Below, piece after piece: positions 15,561-24,218 of a stretch of DNA of 60,834 bases; within the stretch, counting starts at the first letter, position 1, and every line of letters starts with the position of its first letter. A model generated the notes under the pieces. The model made no database searches, was not told the DNA's origin, and saw only the letters and a program-made list of their open reading frames with translations. The stretch is taken from positions 1-60,834 of the forward strand of contig JBBKVP010000042.1 in NCBI GenBank assembly GCA_037968495.1. The letters are read 5' to 3'. Made by a program: the position numbers and the translations under genes. Origin of the DNA: Aestuarierythrobacter sp037968495 (lineage in GTDB: Bacteria; Pseudomonadota; Alphaproteobacteria; Sphingomonadales; Sphingomonadaceae).

Positions 15561-17633
15561 ATGTCCAATACCACACCAGTGTCGCCTCCGGTCGCGGCAA
15601 AGCGCCCATCGGCCTCAGCCCACCACGGTATCGAAATGACCGACGATTACGCATGGCTGCGCGATCCCGGCTATCCGAAGGTCGATGATAAGGAGATTCT
15701 CTCCCATCTCGAGGCGGAGAACGGTTGGTTCAAAGCGCGCATGGGCGACCGGCAGGACCGGGTGGACGAATTGTTCAAGGAAATGCGCGCCCGCATCAAG
15801 GAAGCCGACAAATCGGTTCCGCAGAAGGATGGCGACTACCTTTATTGGACCGAGTTTGAAGAGGGCGCAGAGTATCGCAAGTGGTGGCGCAAGCCGACCG
15901 GCGGCGGCGCGAATAGCGATGGGGACCAGCTAATCCTCGACGAAGTCGCCTTGGCGGAGGGCAAGGAATATTTCCGCCTCGGCGCGCTGTCCGTCAGCAA
16001 GAACGGCAAGCTGCTGGCCTATTCGGTTGATGACAGCGGCTCCGAACGTTTCACTATGCGGATCAAGGATTTAGCGAGCGGTGATCTTTTGCCCGACGAA
16101 ATTCCCGGTACGCTGTCCGCGCTGGTGTGGTGCGCGGATGACAAGGCGCTCGTCTATTCGCTCGCCAATGAACAATGGCGCACGGATAATGCGCGGCTGC
16201 ACTGGCTGGGCAAACCCATCGAAGACGATGTCGAGCTGTATCATGAGGATGATGACGGATTTCGGGTCGGCAGCTCGATATCCGCACAAGATGATTGGCT
16301 GCTGATCAGCGCGTCTGACCATGAGACCAGCGAGATACGCATCGTCCCGGCTGCCGACCCTGAGGCCAAGCCGGTGCTTGTGAAAAAGCGCGCGAGCGGT
16401 TCCGAATACGACATCGACATTCGTGATGACACTGTCTTCATCCACACGAACGACACGCATGAAAATTTCCGGCTGGCCACTGCGCCATTGTCCGCGCTGG
16501 GTGAATGGACCACATTGATCGAAGGATCGGATGATTTCTATCTGACCGGCTTCGATATCTTCAAAGACTTTTATGTCACCGAAGGACGCCTGCGCGGGTT
16601 AGATCAGGTCCAGCTGCGTTATTACGATGATCCTTCGAGAGTCGAAACGGTCGCATGGCCGGAAGAAAGCTTCAGCGCAGGCACGGCGGGCAATCCCGAA
16701 TATGACAGTCCGGTCCTACGGATGGCTTACAATTCGATGGTCACGCCCAATACTGTGTTCGATTATCATGTGGCGGAGCAGCGGCTGGAAGAGCTGAAGG
16801 TGCAGGAAATCCCGTCCGGCTATGACAGTTCGCTTTACACGACCGAGCGGCTGGAAATCGAAGCGCGCGACGGCACGATGATCCCCGCCAGCATCATCTA
16901 CCGCAAGGACCGCGATCAAGGCGGCCCGCTGCATCTCTATGGCTACGGCGCTTACGGCATCGCTATCGAGCCGGGCTTTTCGACCACGCGGTTCAGTCTG
17001 GTGGATCGGGGCTTTGCCTATTGCATCGCTCATATTCGCGGCGGCGATGATCTGGGCCGCGCTTGGTACAAGGCAGGCAAGCTGGAGAGGCGCACCAACG
17101 CCTTCAACGATTTCGTCGATGTGGCAAAGGGACTAGCCAAGCTCGGCTATACTGAAGCGGGCAAGATCAGCATTTCCGGCGGATCGGCTGGCGGCGAGTT
17201 GATGGGCGCGGTGATCAACTCCGACCCTGAGCTGTTCGGTGCAGTTGTGGCGCATGTGCCCTTCGTCGATGTGCTCAACACAATGCTCGATGCCAGCCTG
17301 CCGCTGACACCGGGCGAATGGCCCGAATGGGGCAATCCGATCGAGGATAAGGCGGCGTACGAACTGATCGCCAGCTACAGCCCCTATGATCAGACGCGGG
17401 CGCAGGCTTATCCGCCGATGCTGGTAACCGCTGGGCTTAACGATCCGCGTGTCACCTATTGGGAGCCAGCCAAATGGGTCGCCAAATTGCGTGAGCTCAA
17501 GACCGACGACAACATCCTGTTGCTCAAGACAAACATGGGCGCAGGCCACGGCGGCAAATCGGGCCGCTTCGAAAGCCTGAAAGAAACGGCAGAGGAATTT
17601 GCCTTCATCCTGTGGCAGATGGGCGTGGAGTAG
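15561..17633 (+). CDS. ptrB: Oligopeptidase B (S9A serine peptidase)
   Basis: This 690-residue peptidase would cleave small peptides after Arg or Lys in the cytosol. The seven-bladed propeller occupies about residues 80-410, and the alpha/beta hydrolase domain is C-terminal, with nucleophile Ser542 in GGSAGG and the catalytic His in NMGAGHGGKSGR near the end. Those features match oligopeptidase B rather than prolyl oligopeptidase. It starts at 15561 (MSNTTPVSPPVAAKRP). The divergent M24 peptidase begins 38 bp away. A REP-like palindrome follows its stop. Confidence 0.93.
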   Translation: MSNTTPVSPPVAAKRPSASAHHGIEMTDDYAWLRDPGYPKVDDKEILSHLEAENGWFKARMGDRQDRVDELFKEMRARIKEADKSVPQKDGDYLYWTEFEEGAEYRKWWRKPTGGGANSDGDQLILDEVALAEGKEYFRLGALSVSKNGKLLAYSVDDSGSERFTMRIKDLASGDLLPDEIPGTLSALVWCADDKALVYSLANEQWRTDNARLHWLGKPIEDDVELYHEDDDGFRVGSSISAQDDWLLISASDHETSEIRIVPAADPEAKPVLVKKRASGSEYDIDIRDDTVFIHTNDTHENFRLATAPLSALGEWTTLIEGSDDFYLTGFDIFKDFYVTEGRLRGLDQVQLRYYDDPSRVETVAWPEESFSAGTAGNPEYDSPVLRMAYNSMVTPNTVFDYHVAEQRLEELKVQEIPSGYDSSLYTTERLEIEARDGTMIPASIIYRKDRDQGGPLHLYGYGAYGIAIEPGFSTTRFSLVDRGFAYCIAHIRGGDDLGRAWYKAGKLERRTNAFNDFVDVAKGLAKLGYTEAGKISISGGSAGGELMGAVINSDPELFGAVVAHVPFVDVLNTMLDASLPLTPGEWPEWGNPIEDKAAYELIASYSPYDQTRAQAYPPMLVTAGLNDPRVTYWEPAKWVAKLRELKTDDNILLLKTNMGAGHGGKSGRFESLKETAEEFAFILWQMGVE

Positions 17634-17651
17634 TGATGCCCACTCCAACAT

Positions 17652-17716
17652 CCGTTCGTGTCGAGCGAAGTCGAGACACCATGCGAGGGCCTCTCGACTT
17701 CGCTAGAGGCGAACGG
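17652..17716. repeat. REP-like imperfect palindrome
   Basis: Two 25-base arms (17652-17676 and 17692-17716) match as inverted repeats at 22 of 25 positions, with a 15-base loop. The arms contain the core GCGAAGTCGAGA. It fills most of the gap between the oligopeptidase B stop and the next gene, ending 7 bases before the thioesterase ATG. From memory, TCGAGCGAAGTCGAGA-type palindromes recur in intergenic DNA of Sphingomonadales. Confidence 0.75.
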
Positions 17717-17723
17717 GATTTTT

Positions 17724-18125
17724 ATGTCTAAGTTCACCCATACCTTTACCGCCGGCCCTGAACACATCGATGTGATGGGCCATGTGAACAATGCCGTCTG
17801 GGTGCAGTGGGTGCAGGATATGGCGACTCATCACTGGGATGCGGTTGCCCGGCCAGTGGATCAGGCGGCCTTCATCTGGCTCGTGATCCGGCATGAGATC
17901 GACTATCGCGGCAATATCGAATCTGGCGAAAGCGTGACCGGCGAGACATGGATTCCGGGTGCCGCGACGGGCGCGAAATCCATCCGCCGCGTCGATTTTC
18001 GTAATGCGGCTGGCAAAGTGATTGTCAGCGCGAACACGACATGGGCCATGCTGGATAAGGAAAGCGGCCGCTTGGCCCGTGTCCGGCCTAAAGTGCTCGC
18101 ACCGTTTCTAAAGGAATCCGAATGA
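17724..18125 (+). CDS. Acyl-CoA thioesterase, 4HBT hotdog family
   Basis: This 133-residue protein would hydrolyse an acyl-CoA to the acid and CoA. The hotdog active-site motif D-x3-H-V-N is at Asp16, His20 and Asn22 (HIDVMGHVNNAVW), as in 4-hydroxybenzoyl-CoA thioesterase and YbgC/FadM-type enzymes. The ATG at 17724 is chosen because an upstream in-frame start would translate part of the palindrome at 17652-17716. No strong ribosome-binding site is visible beyond the palindrome arm. It overlaps the next gene by 4 bases (ATGA). Confidence 0.87.
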   Translation: MSKFTHTFTAGPEHIDVMGHVNNAVWVQWVQDMATHHWDAVARPVDQAAFIWLVIRHEIDYRGNIESGESVTGETWIPGAATGAKSIRRVDFRNAAGKVIVSANTTWAMLDKESGRLARVRPKVLAPFLKESE

Positions 18126-19390
18126 CCAAGTCGCTGCTATTTACGCCGCTTGAACTGCCCAATGGCGCGGTTGTGCCGAACCGTGTTTGCAAGGCAGCAA
18201 TGGAGGAAAATCTTGCGGAGGAAGGCCAACTGCCGGGCGAGGCCCTGTTTGCCTTGTACGAGCGCTGGGCGCACGGCGGATCGGGGATGATCCTGACCGG
18301 CAATGTCATGGTCGCGCCTGATGCGCTGACCGGGCCAGGCGGGGTGGTGCTGCAGAAGCAAACGCCGATAGAGCGCTTCACCCGCTGGTCGGCAGTAGGC
18401 AAATCGGGCGGCGGCCAGTTCTGGATGCAGATCAACCATCCCGGGCGGCAAGTTTACAAGGCTATGGGCGAGCAGGCCGTCTCGCCATCCGATATTCCCG
18501 TCGATCTGGGCAAGTTCTCAAACATGATGGGCCAGCCGCGCGCGCTGACCGAGCCGGAGATCGACGCGATCATCACCCGCTTTGCAGACACAGCTGAGCA
18601 GGCGGAGAAAGCCGGTTTTGACGGTGTGCAAATTCACGCGGCACATGGCTATCTGGTCAATCAGTTCCTTTCGCTGCTGGTGAACAGACGAACGGATAAA
18701 TGGGGCGGCAGCCTCGAAAACCGTGCGCGTTTCCTGTTGTCCATTGTGGATGCAGTGCGCGCCCGCGTTAGTCCTGGGTTCGGTGTCGGGGTGAAGCTAA
18801 ACTCCGCCGATTTCCAACAGGGCGGCTTCTCGTTCAAGGATGCTCGCCAAGTCGTGGAATGGCTGAATGACAAAGCGTTAGACTGCGTGGAATTATCAGG
18901 CGGATCGTATGAGAGCCCTGCCATGCAGGGTTCGGCTTCCGAAGACAGCCCCGAGCAAACCAGCACCGAAAAGCGTGAAGCCTATTTCGTCAAATTCGCG
19001 CGCGATATCGCTCACGTCGCGAAAATGCCGATTATGGTGACGGGCGGCATTACGCGGCTGGATGTCGCCGAAGATGCGCTTGAGAAAGACGCGGCGGGCT
19101 TTGGTGTTGCGATGCTGGGTATCGCCCGTGCGCTGGCCTTTGATCCCGACCTCCCGAACAATTGGCAGGCAGGCGTAAACACCGAAGTTGTCTGGCCGGA
19201 GATCACCTGGAAGTCCGGTGCGCTCAAGGGACTGGCAACGATGTCCGTCACCAAAGCTCAGCTGGAACGCATTTCGCAGGGTAAGGATGTGAAGCCCAAT
19301 GTATCGCCGCTGGGGGCCTTGCTGGCTGACCAGTTCCGCACAGCGCGGCGGACAAAGCGTTACAAAAAGTGGCGCGCCAAGGCGGCCTAA
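18122..19390 (+). CDS. Old-yellow-enzyme family NADH:flavin oxidoreductase
   Basis: This 422-residue FMN enzyme has the TIM-barrel of the NADH:flavin oxidoreductase family: FTPLELPNGAVVPNRV at the start, HPGRQ near residue 103, and FDGVQIHAAHGYLVNQFLS near 166-184 with the conserved HAAHGYL. C-terminal VTGGITR and the phosphate-binding segment are present. There is no C-terminal disulfide-reductase-like domain, so it is the short form. Substrates are probably enones or related electrophiles; the exact one is unknown. It is coupled to the thioesterase by a 4-base overlap, suggesting linked acyl or enoyl chemistry. Confidence 0.9.
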   Translation: MTKSLLFTPLELPNGAVVPNRVCKAAMEENLAEEGQLPGEALFALYERWAHGGSGMILTGNVMVAPDALTGPGGVVLQKQTPIERFTRWSAVGKSGGGQFWMQINHPGRQVYKAMGEQAVSPSDIPVDLGKFSNMMGQPRALTEPEIDAIITRFADTAEQAEKAGFDGVQIHAAHGYLVNQFLSLLVNRRTDKWGGSLENRARFLLSIVDAVRARVSPGFGVGVKLNSADFQQGGFSFKDARQVVEWLNDKALDCVELSGGSYESPAMQGSASEDSPEQTSTEKREAYFVKFARDIAHVAKMPIMVTGGITRLDVAEDALEKDAAGFGVAMLGIARALAFDPDLPNNWQAGVNTEVVWPEITWKSGALKGLATMSVTKAQLERISQGKDVKPNVSPLGALLADQFRTARRTKRYKKWRAKAA

Positions 19391-20505
19391 TCCGCTAGCG
19401 CCTCGGCGATGGGCAGGTGATCGTAACCCAGCTCTTCCGCAACTGCGGCATAGGTCACCCGGCCAGCGTGGACGTTCAGACCTTCGGCCAAATGCGGGTT
19501 GGCGCGGAGGGCCCCTTTCCAGCCCATCCGTGCAATGCGTAGCGCGTGGGGCAAGGTGACATTGTTGAGCGCATAAGTGCTGGTGCGCGCAACTGCGCCG
19601 GGCATGTTTGCAACGCAATAATGCACAATATCATCGACCACATAGGTCGGGTCGGCGTGGGTCGTCGCATGCGAAGTTTCGAAGCAGCCGCCTTGATCGA
19701 TGGCAACATCCACCAGAACCGATCCGGGCCGCATCATGCCGAGCATTTCACGGGTGATGAGCTTAGGCGCAGCGGCGCCCGGGATTAGCACGGCGCCGAT
19801 AACCAGATCGGCCTCGCGAACCGCTTCTTCGAGGTTGGCCTTGTTTGAAAAACGCGTGGCCGCACGGTTTTCGAAATGTGTGCCGACGGCTTCTAGCACT
19901 TCTGGATTACGGTCGAAAATGCTCACCCGCCCGCCAAGGCCAACGGCCATTTGCGCCGCATTAAATCCGACAACACCGCCGCCGATTACGACGACATTCG
20001 CGGGCATCACACCTGGCACGCCACCGATCAAAACGCCGCGGCCGTTGTGTTCTTTCTGCAGCGCAGTTGCGCCAGCCTGAATGCTCATGCGGCCCGCAAC
20101 CTGGCTCATCGGTTTGAGCAGCGGCAAAATACCGCCCGGTCCGGTCACGGTTTCATACGCAATTGCTGTCACGCCGCTTTCGACGAGCTCGCGCGTCTGG
20201 TCCGGGTCAGGAGCAAGGTGGAGGTAGGTGTATAGGATTTGCCCCTCGCGCAGCATGGCGCGTTCGGAGGCTTGCGGCTCCTTGACCTTTACGATCATTT
20301 TGCAGCCGTCGAAAAGTGTCTTGGCGTCGGGCTTTATAACCCCGCCAGCGCTTTCGAACTCGGCGTCAGTCGCACCAATACCAAGGCCAGCGCCGGTTTC
20401 GACCCACACTTCATTCCCTTGCGACACGAGTTCGCGGACGCTTTCAGGCGTCAGTCCAACACGGTATTCGTGGTTCTTAATCTCGCGAGGTGTGCCGACA
20501 ATCAT
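19387..20505 (-). CDS. ald: Alanine dehydrogenase
   Basis: This 372-residue enzyme would interconvert L-alanine and pyruvate plus ammonia with NAD. Active-site residues are visible: Arg15 in NHEYRVGL, Lys near 74 in MIVKVKEPQ, and His in YLHLAPD. The Rossmann motif VVIGGGVVGFNAA starts near 171. Length and ends match Ald. The stop overlaps that of the convergent flavin oxidoreductase. The 77 bases upstream are AT-rich and probably hold its promoter; Lrp-family control is common for ald but no site was assigned. Confidence 0.95.
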   Translation of the reverse strand: MIVGTPREIKNHEYRVGLTPESVRELVSQGNEVWVETGAGLGIGATDAEFESAGGVIKPDAKTLFDGCKMIVKVKEPQASERAMLREGQILYTYLHLAPDPDQTRELVESGVTAIAYETVTGPGGILPLLKPMSQVAGRMSIQAGATALQKEHNGRGVLIGGVPGVMPANVVVIGGGVVGFNAAQMAVGLGGRVSIFDRNPEVLEAVGTHFENRAATRFSNKANLEEAVREADLVIGAVLIPGAAAPKLITREMLGMMRPGSVLVDVAIDQGGCFETSHATTHADPTYVVDDIVHYCVANMPGAVARTSTYALNNVTLPHALRIARMGWKGALRANPHLAEGLNVHAGRVTYAAVAEELGYDHLPIAEALAD

Positions 20506-20582
20506 GGAGCGTCTCCTTCTGTGAAGGCACTTTTACAGATTAAACGATTGCGCGGCAACGCAAGATTATTACGCGATTTGAT

Positions 20583-21254
20583 TTAATGCGGACCGCGCTT
20601 TCCAAACAGTGCTGTGCCCACGCGAATATGGGTCGAGCCCATCATGACGGCAGTTTTGAAATCACTGCTCATGCCCATACTGCGGCCTGGCAAGCCGTGA
20701 TCGGTCGCAAGCTTGTCGAGCAGCGCAAAGAAGGGTGCCGGCTCTATCTTAAGCGGCGGGATGCACATTAATCCGACGACAGGAATTCCGGCGTCTTCTG
20801 CCTGTTTGAGAAGGTCTGGCAAATCACCAATTGCGCAGCCGCCTTTCTGATCCTCCTCGCCAACATCGACCTGTACAAAACACGGGACCCGGCGATCCGC
20901 CTTGTCCATCCCCTTGCCCAGAGCCTTAACCAGACTAGACCGGTCGAGCGAGTGGATGCAGTCGAATATCGCCACGGCATCGTCAGCCTTATTGGATTGA
21001 AGTTGGCCGATCAGATGTACTTCAGCATCCGGATATTGTTTGCGCAAGGCCGGCCATTTGCGCTGTGCTTCTTGCACGCGGTTCTCGCCAAAAGTGCGCT
21101 GGCCCTGTTCGAGCAGCGGCAGGATGGCCTCGGGCGGATGCGTCTTGCTGACCGCGATCAAGGTAATGTCTTCGGCTTTACGCTGCGCGAGTTTGGCAGC
21201 TACGGCGATCTGGCCGTGAATTTCATCGAGCGGGGTGGCTGTAGTTTCCATCAT
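20583..21254 (-). CDS. YggS-family PLP homeostasis protein
   Basis: This 223-residue single-domain PLP protein folds as an alanine-racemase-like barrel and takes part in vitamin B6 homeostasis rather than a known catalysis. The PLP lysine is in TLIAVSKTHP near residue 38. HLIGQLQSNK and the C-terminal GMSSDFKTAVMMGSTHIRVGTALFG are signature segments. It may start at either of two adjacent Met codons. Its start is only 19 bp from that of the divergent thiamine-phosphate-synthase-like gene. Confidence 0.93.
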   Translation of the reverse strand: MMETTATPLDEIHGQIAVAAKLAQRKAEDITLIAVSKTHPPEAILPLLEQGQRTFGENRVQEAQRKWPALRKQYPDAEVHLIGQLQSNKADDAVAIFDCIHSLDRSSLVKALGKGMDKADRRVPCFVQVDVGEEDQKGGCAIGDLPDLLKQAEDAGIPVVGLMCIPPLKIEPAPFFALLDKLATDHGLPGRSMGMSSDFKTAVMMGSTHIRVGTALFGKRGPH

Positions 21255-21273
21255 TGCGCCCTATAACGCGCGG

Positions 21274-21816
21274 ATGGATCAAAACCAGCCCGACCTGCCC
21301 AATCTGTGGCTGCTGAGCGACGCGCGGAATGACGCTGTGCTGGAGCAGGCGCTGGCTGCGTTGCCAGCAGGATCGGGTTTCGTTTTTAGGCATTATCATC
21401 TCGAAGGTGCCGCGCGGCGTGCCCGCTTTGATGTTTTAGCGGCGGCCGCGCGGGCTCATGGCCATGTCGTGATACTATCGGGTGGGCCTGCAACGGCGAG
21501 CGAATGGGGCGCGGACGGCGTCTATAGCGCCCCCGAAGCAGTTGGCCTTGGCACCAACAGACTGCGCCTAGCCACGGCCCATAATGCGGAAGAAGTCGCC
21601 GCAGCGAACAAGTTACGCGTGGATGCCGTTTTGCTCTCGCCCGTTTTCCCAACGCGCTCGCATGAGGGAGCGCCAGCCTTAGGCGAGGCACAATTCCGCG
21701 CGCTTGCCGCTCAGGCCGAAATGCCGGTTATCGCCCTTGGCGGGATGGATGCGGCCCGCGCAAAGGCGCTCAATTGGCAGCGTTGGGCCGCGATTGATGG
21801 ATTGTCGGGACTTTAG
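21274..21816 (+). CDS. Thiamine phosphate synthase (ThiE/TenI)-like protein
   Basis: This 180-residue protein has the end of a ThiE-type barrel: DAVLLSPVFPTRSHEGAPALG near 128-147, followed by VIALGGM, both phosphate-binding segments of thiamine phosphate synthases. It is shorter than ThiE (about 210 residues), and the N-terminal part is divergent. It could be a ThiE or a TenI-like paralogue without synthase activity. The start at 21274 leaves just 19 bp from the divergent yggS start, so promoters must lie inside coding sequence. ftsK follows 58 bases downstream. Confidence 0.75.
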   Translation: MDQNQPDLPNLWLLSDARNDAVLEQALAALPAGSGFVFRHYHLEGAARRARFDVLAAAARAHGHVVILSGGPATASEWGADGVYSAPEAVGLGTNRLRLATAHNAEEVAAANKLRVDAVLLSPVFPTRSHEGAPALGEAQFRALAAQAEMPVIALGGMDAARAKALNWQRWAAIDGLSGL

Positions 21817-21874
21817 GATTCTTGACGGGGACTCGCCTCCCGGCGCATGGTCAAACTCAAGGAGCAGACGAATT

Positions 21875-24211
21875 ATGGCATCACGCGCAGCAAAGGCGCA
21901 GGCAGATTGGCGAGCAGCGTTCCGGCGCAGCGCGCGCCGTGCTGCCCAAATGGCGGGCGCGGGCTTGCTTTTCGGCACCATGCTTTTCTTGGCTCTCGCT
22001 CTCGTCAGCTACAGCCAAACCGATCCAAGTCCCTCAACAGCCGCCGCGCCCGGCGTTGTCAGCAATTGGATGGGTGGCGCAGGCGCTTGGGCGTCCGAGC
22101 GGGTGCTGTTCCTGTTCGGCTGGCCAGCGGTTTTTCTGCTCCCGATGCTGTATATTTTTGCGCGCAATCTTTGGCGAGCGGTCGAACAAGACGACAAGCC
22201 GGAGGATACGCATTGGCTGCGGCCAGTGGGTATGTTGCTACTCGCGATTGTGCTGATTGGCACGGTTCTGGCCCTCCTGATTGATCCGGCGCGGGGCAGT
22301 CTGCCTGCTTCGATGGGCGGCATTTCAGGTCTGCTGGGAGCGGGCGCAATTCAGGCAATCGCCGGGCGCTTGCCCGAGGGAGCGCAATTCTGGACGATCC
22401 TGCTGCTTGGCCTGATTGCCGCTGCGGGCGGGGCGATTCTGATTGGCCGTGTGTTTGCAATCGATTGGGCGGCGCTTATGACGTTGCCTAACTTCCTGCA
22501 TCGGTCGCGTGAGAGCGCTTACGAAGATGACGGTGAAACTGTTCGCCCGGCTAGACGCGAGAAGAAGCTCCGCGAAAGCAAGAGCGCTCCGATCATTGAC
22601 GAAACTCCCCGTCGCACGCCCGAGATCACCGATCCATCAACTGCTCCCAAGCGCGCCAAGCCGCAGCCCAAGAAACAGCAGAAGGACATGTTTGCAGATT
22701 ACGAGCTGCCAAGTCTCGACCTGCTGGAAGACCCGCCGGTTCATGCTGCGCCGAAGCTCGACAAAATGGGACTGGAGCGCAACGCCCGCCTGCTCGAAAA
22801 TGTGCTCGACGACTTCAATGTGAAGGGCGAGATTACCGCCGTTCGCACTGGTCCGGTTGTGACCATGTACGAGCTGGAGCCGGCACCAGGTATCAAGGCC
22901 AGCCGCGTAATCGGCCTTGCTGAAGATATCGCGCGCAACATGTCGGCGATTAGCGCGCGCGTTTCGCCCATCCCCGGCAAGACGGTCATGGGCATCGAGC
23001 TACCTAATGCCGACCGCCAGATGGTCGTGCTGAAAGAACTCGCCGCCTGCGAAGCCTTCGCGGAAGCTACAGGCGCATTGCCGATTATTCTGGGCAAGGA
23101 TATAGCTGGCGATCCCATCGTCGCCGACCTTGCGGCCATGCCTCACCTGCTGGTCGCGGGTACGACTGGTTCGGGTAAATCGGTTGGGCTCAACTGCATT
23201 CTGCTGTCGCTGCTTTACCGCTTCACACCTGCCGAATGCCGCCTGATCCTGATCGATCCCAAGGTGCTAGAGCTGAAGAGCTACGACGACATTCCGCACC
23301 TCCTCTCGCCCGTCGTGACCGAGCCGCATAAGTCGGTGCGCGCGCTGAAATGGGCGGTCGAGGAAATGGAGCGCCGCTACCGGATGATGTCGAGCATCAA
23401 CTCTCGCAACATCAGCGGCTTTAACGAGAAGCTGAAAACTGCCGCTGCCAAAGGCAAGCCGCTTGGTCGCCGCGTGCAGATCGGTTTTGATCCGGACTCG
23501 GGCGAGGAACTATTCGAGGAAGAGCAGCTCGATTACGAAGTGTTGCCGCAAATCGTGCTGATCGTCGACGAACTCGCCGATTTGATGGTGACTGTGGGCA
23601 AGGAAATCGAAGTCCTCATCCAGCGGCTAAGCCAAAAATCACGTGCTGCCGGTATCCATCTGATCATGGCGACCCAGCGCCCGTCGGTCGATGTCATCAC
23701 GGGCGTGATCAAGGCCAACCTGCCGACGCGCATCAGCTTCAAGGTCACCAGCCGGATCGATAGCCGAACCATTCTGGGCGAACAGGGCAGTGAGCAGTTG
23801 CTGGGCAAGGGCGACATGCTCTACAAGCCGAACACAGGCGCGATGGTGCGTGTGCACGGGCCCTTCGTGTCGGACGAAGAAGTCGAAGCCGTGGCCGATC
23901 ACTGGCGCGCGCAAGGCAAGCCTGACTATGTCGACGCAGTGACCGAGGAGCCTGAAGATGGCGGCGGTCTGAACTTTGAAGACGAACTGACCGCATCCGA
24001 CAATCCGGATGAGCGCAAATACCGTCAGGCTTGTCAGGTCGTGATCGAGAACCAGAAGGCATCAGGCAGTTGGCTACAGCGCCAAATGGGCGTCGGGTAC
24101 AACACCGCGGCCAAATGGATCGAGCGGATGGAAAGCGAAGGACTGGTCGGACCGGCCAACCACGTCGGACGCCGCGAAATCTTCCGCGACCGTGACGGGA
24201 ATCCCATGTGA
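21875..24211 (+). CDS. ftsK: DNA translocase FtsK
   Basis: This 778-residue protein would pump chromosome ends across the division septum and help resolve dimers. Hydrophobic segments in the first 210 residues give about four membrane helices. A short acidic/Lys/Pro linker leads to the motor: Walker A GTTGSGKSVGLN near 429-440 and Walker B IVLIVDELADLM further on. The C-terminal gamma winged helix (YRQACQVVIE...YNTAAKWIERME) is complete. AAGGAG stands about 10 bases before the ATG at 21875; longer readings upstream are unlikely. It ends 8 bases from the convergent glnD stop. Confidence 0.96.
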   Translation: MASRAAKAQADWRAAFRRSARRAAQMAGAGLLFGTMLFLALALVSYSQTDPSPSTAAAPGVVSNWMGGAGAWASERVLFLFGWPAVFLLPMLYIFARNLWRAVEQDDKPEDTHWLRPVGMLLLAIVLIGTVLALLIDPARGSLPASMGGISGLLGAGAIQAIAGRLPEGAQFWTILLLGLIAAAGGAILIGRVFAIDWAALMTLPNFLHRSRESAYEDDGETVRPARREKKLRESKSAPIIDETPRRTPEITDPSTAPKRAKPQPKKQQKDMFADYELPSLDLLEDPPVHAAPKLDKMGLERNARLLENVLDDFNVKGEITAVRTGPVVTMYELEPAPGIKASRVIGLAEDIARNMSAISARVSPIPGKTVMGIELPNADRQMVVLKELAACEAFAEATGALPIILGKDIAGDPIVADLAAMPHLLVAGTTGSGKSVGLNCILLSLLYRFTPAECRLILIDPKVLELKSYDDIPHLLSPVVTEPHKSVRALKWAVEEMERRYRMMSSINSRNISGFNEKLKTAAAKGKPLGRRVQIGFDPDSGEELFEEEQLDYEVLPQIVLIVDELADLMVTVGKEIEVLIQRLSQKSRAAGIHLIMATQRPSVDVITGVIKANLPTRISFKVTSRIDSRTILGEQGSEQLLGKGDMLYKPNTGAMVRVHGPFVSDEEVEAVADHWRAQGKPDYVDAVTEEPEDGGGLNFEDELTASDNPDERKYRQACQVVIENQKASGSWLQRQMGVGYNTAAKWIERMESEGLVGPANHVGRREIFRDRDGNPM

Positions 24212-24218
24212 TTTAACG

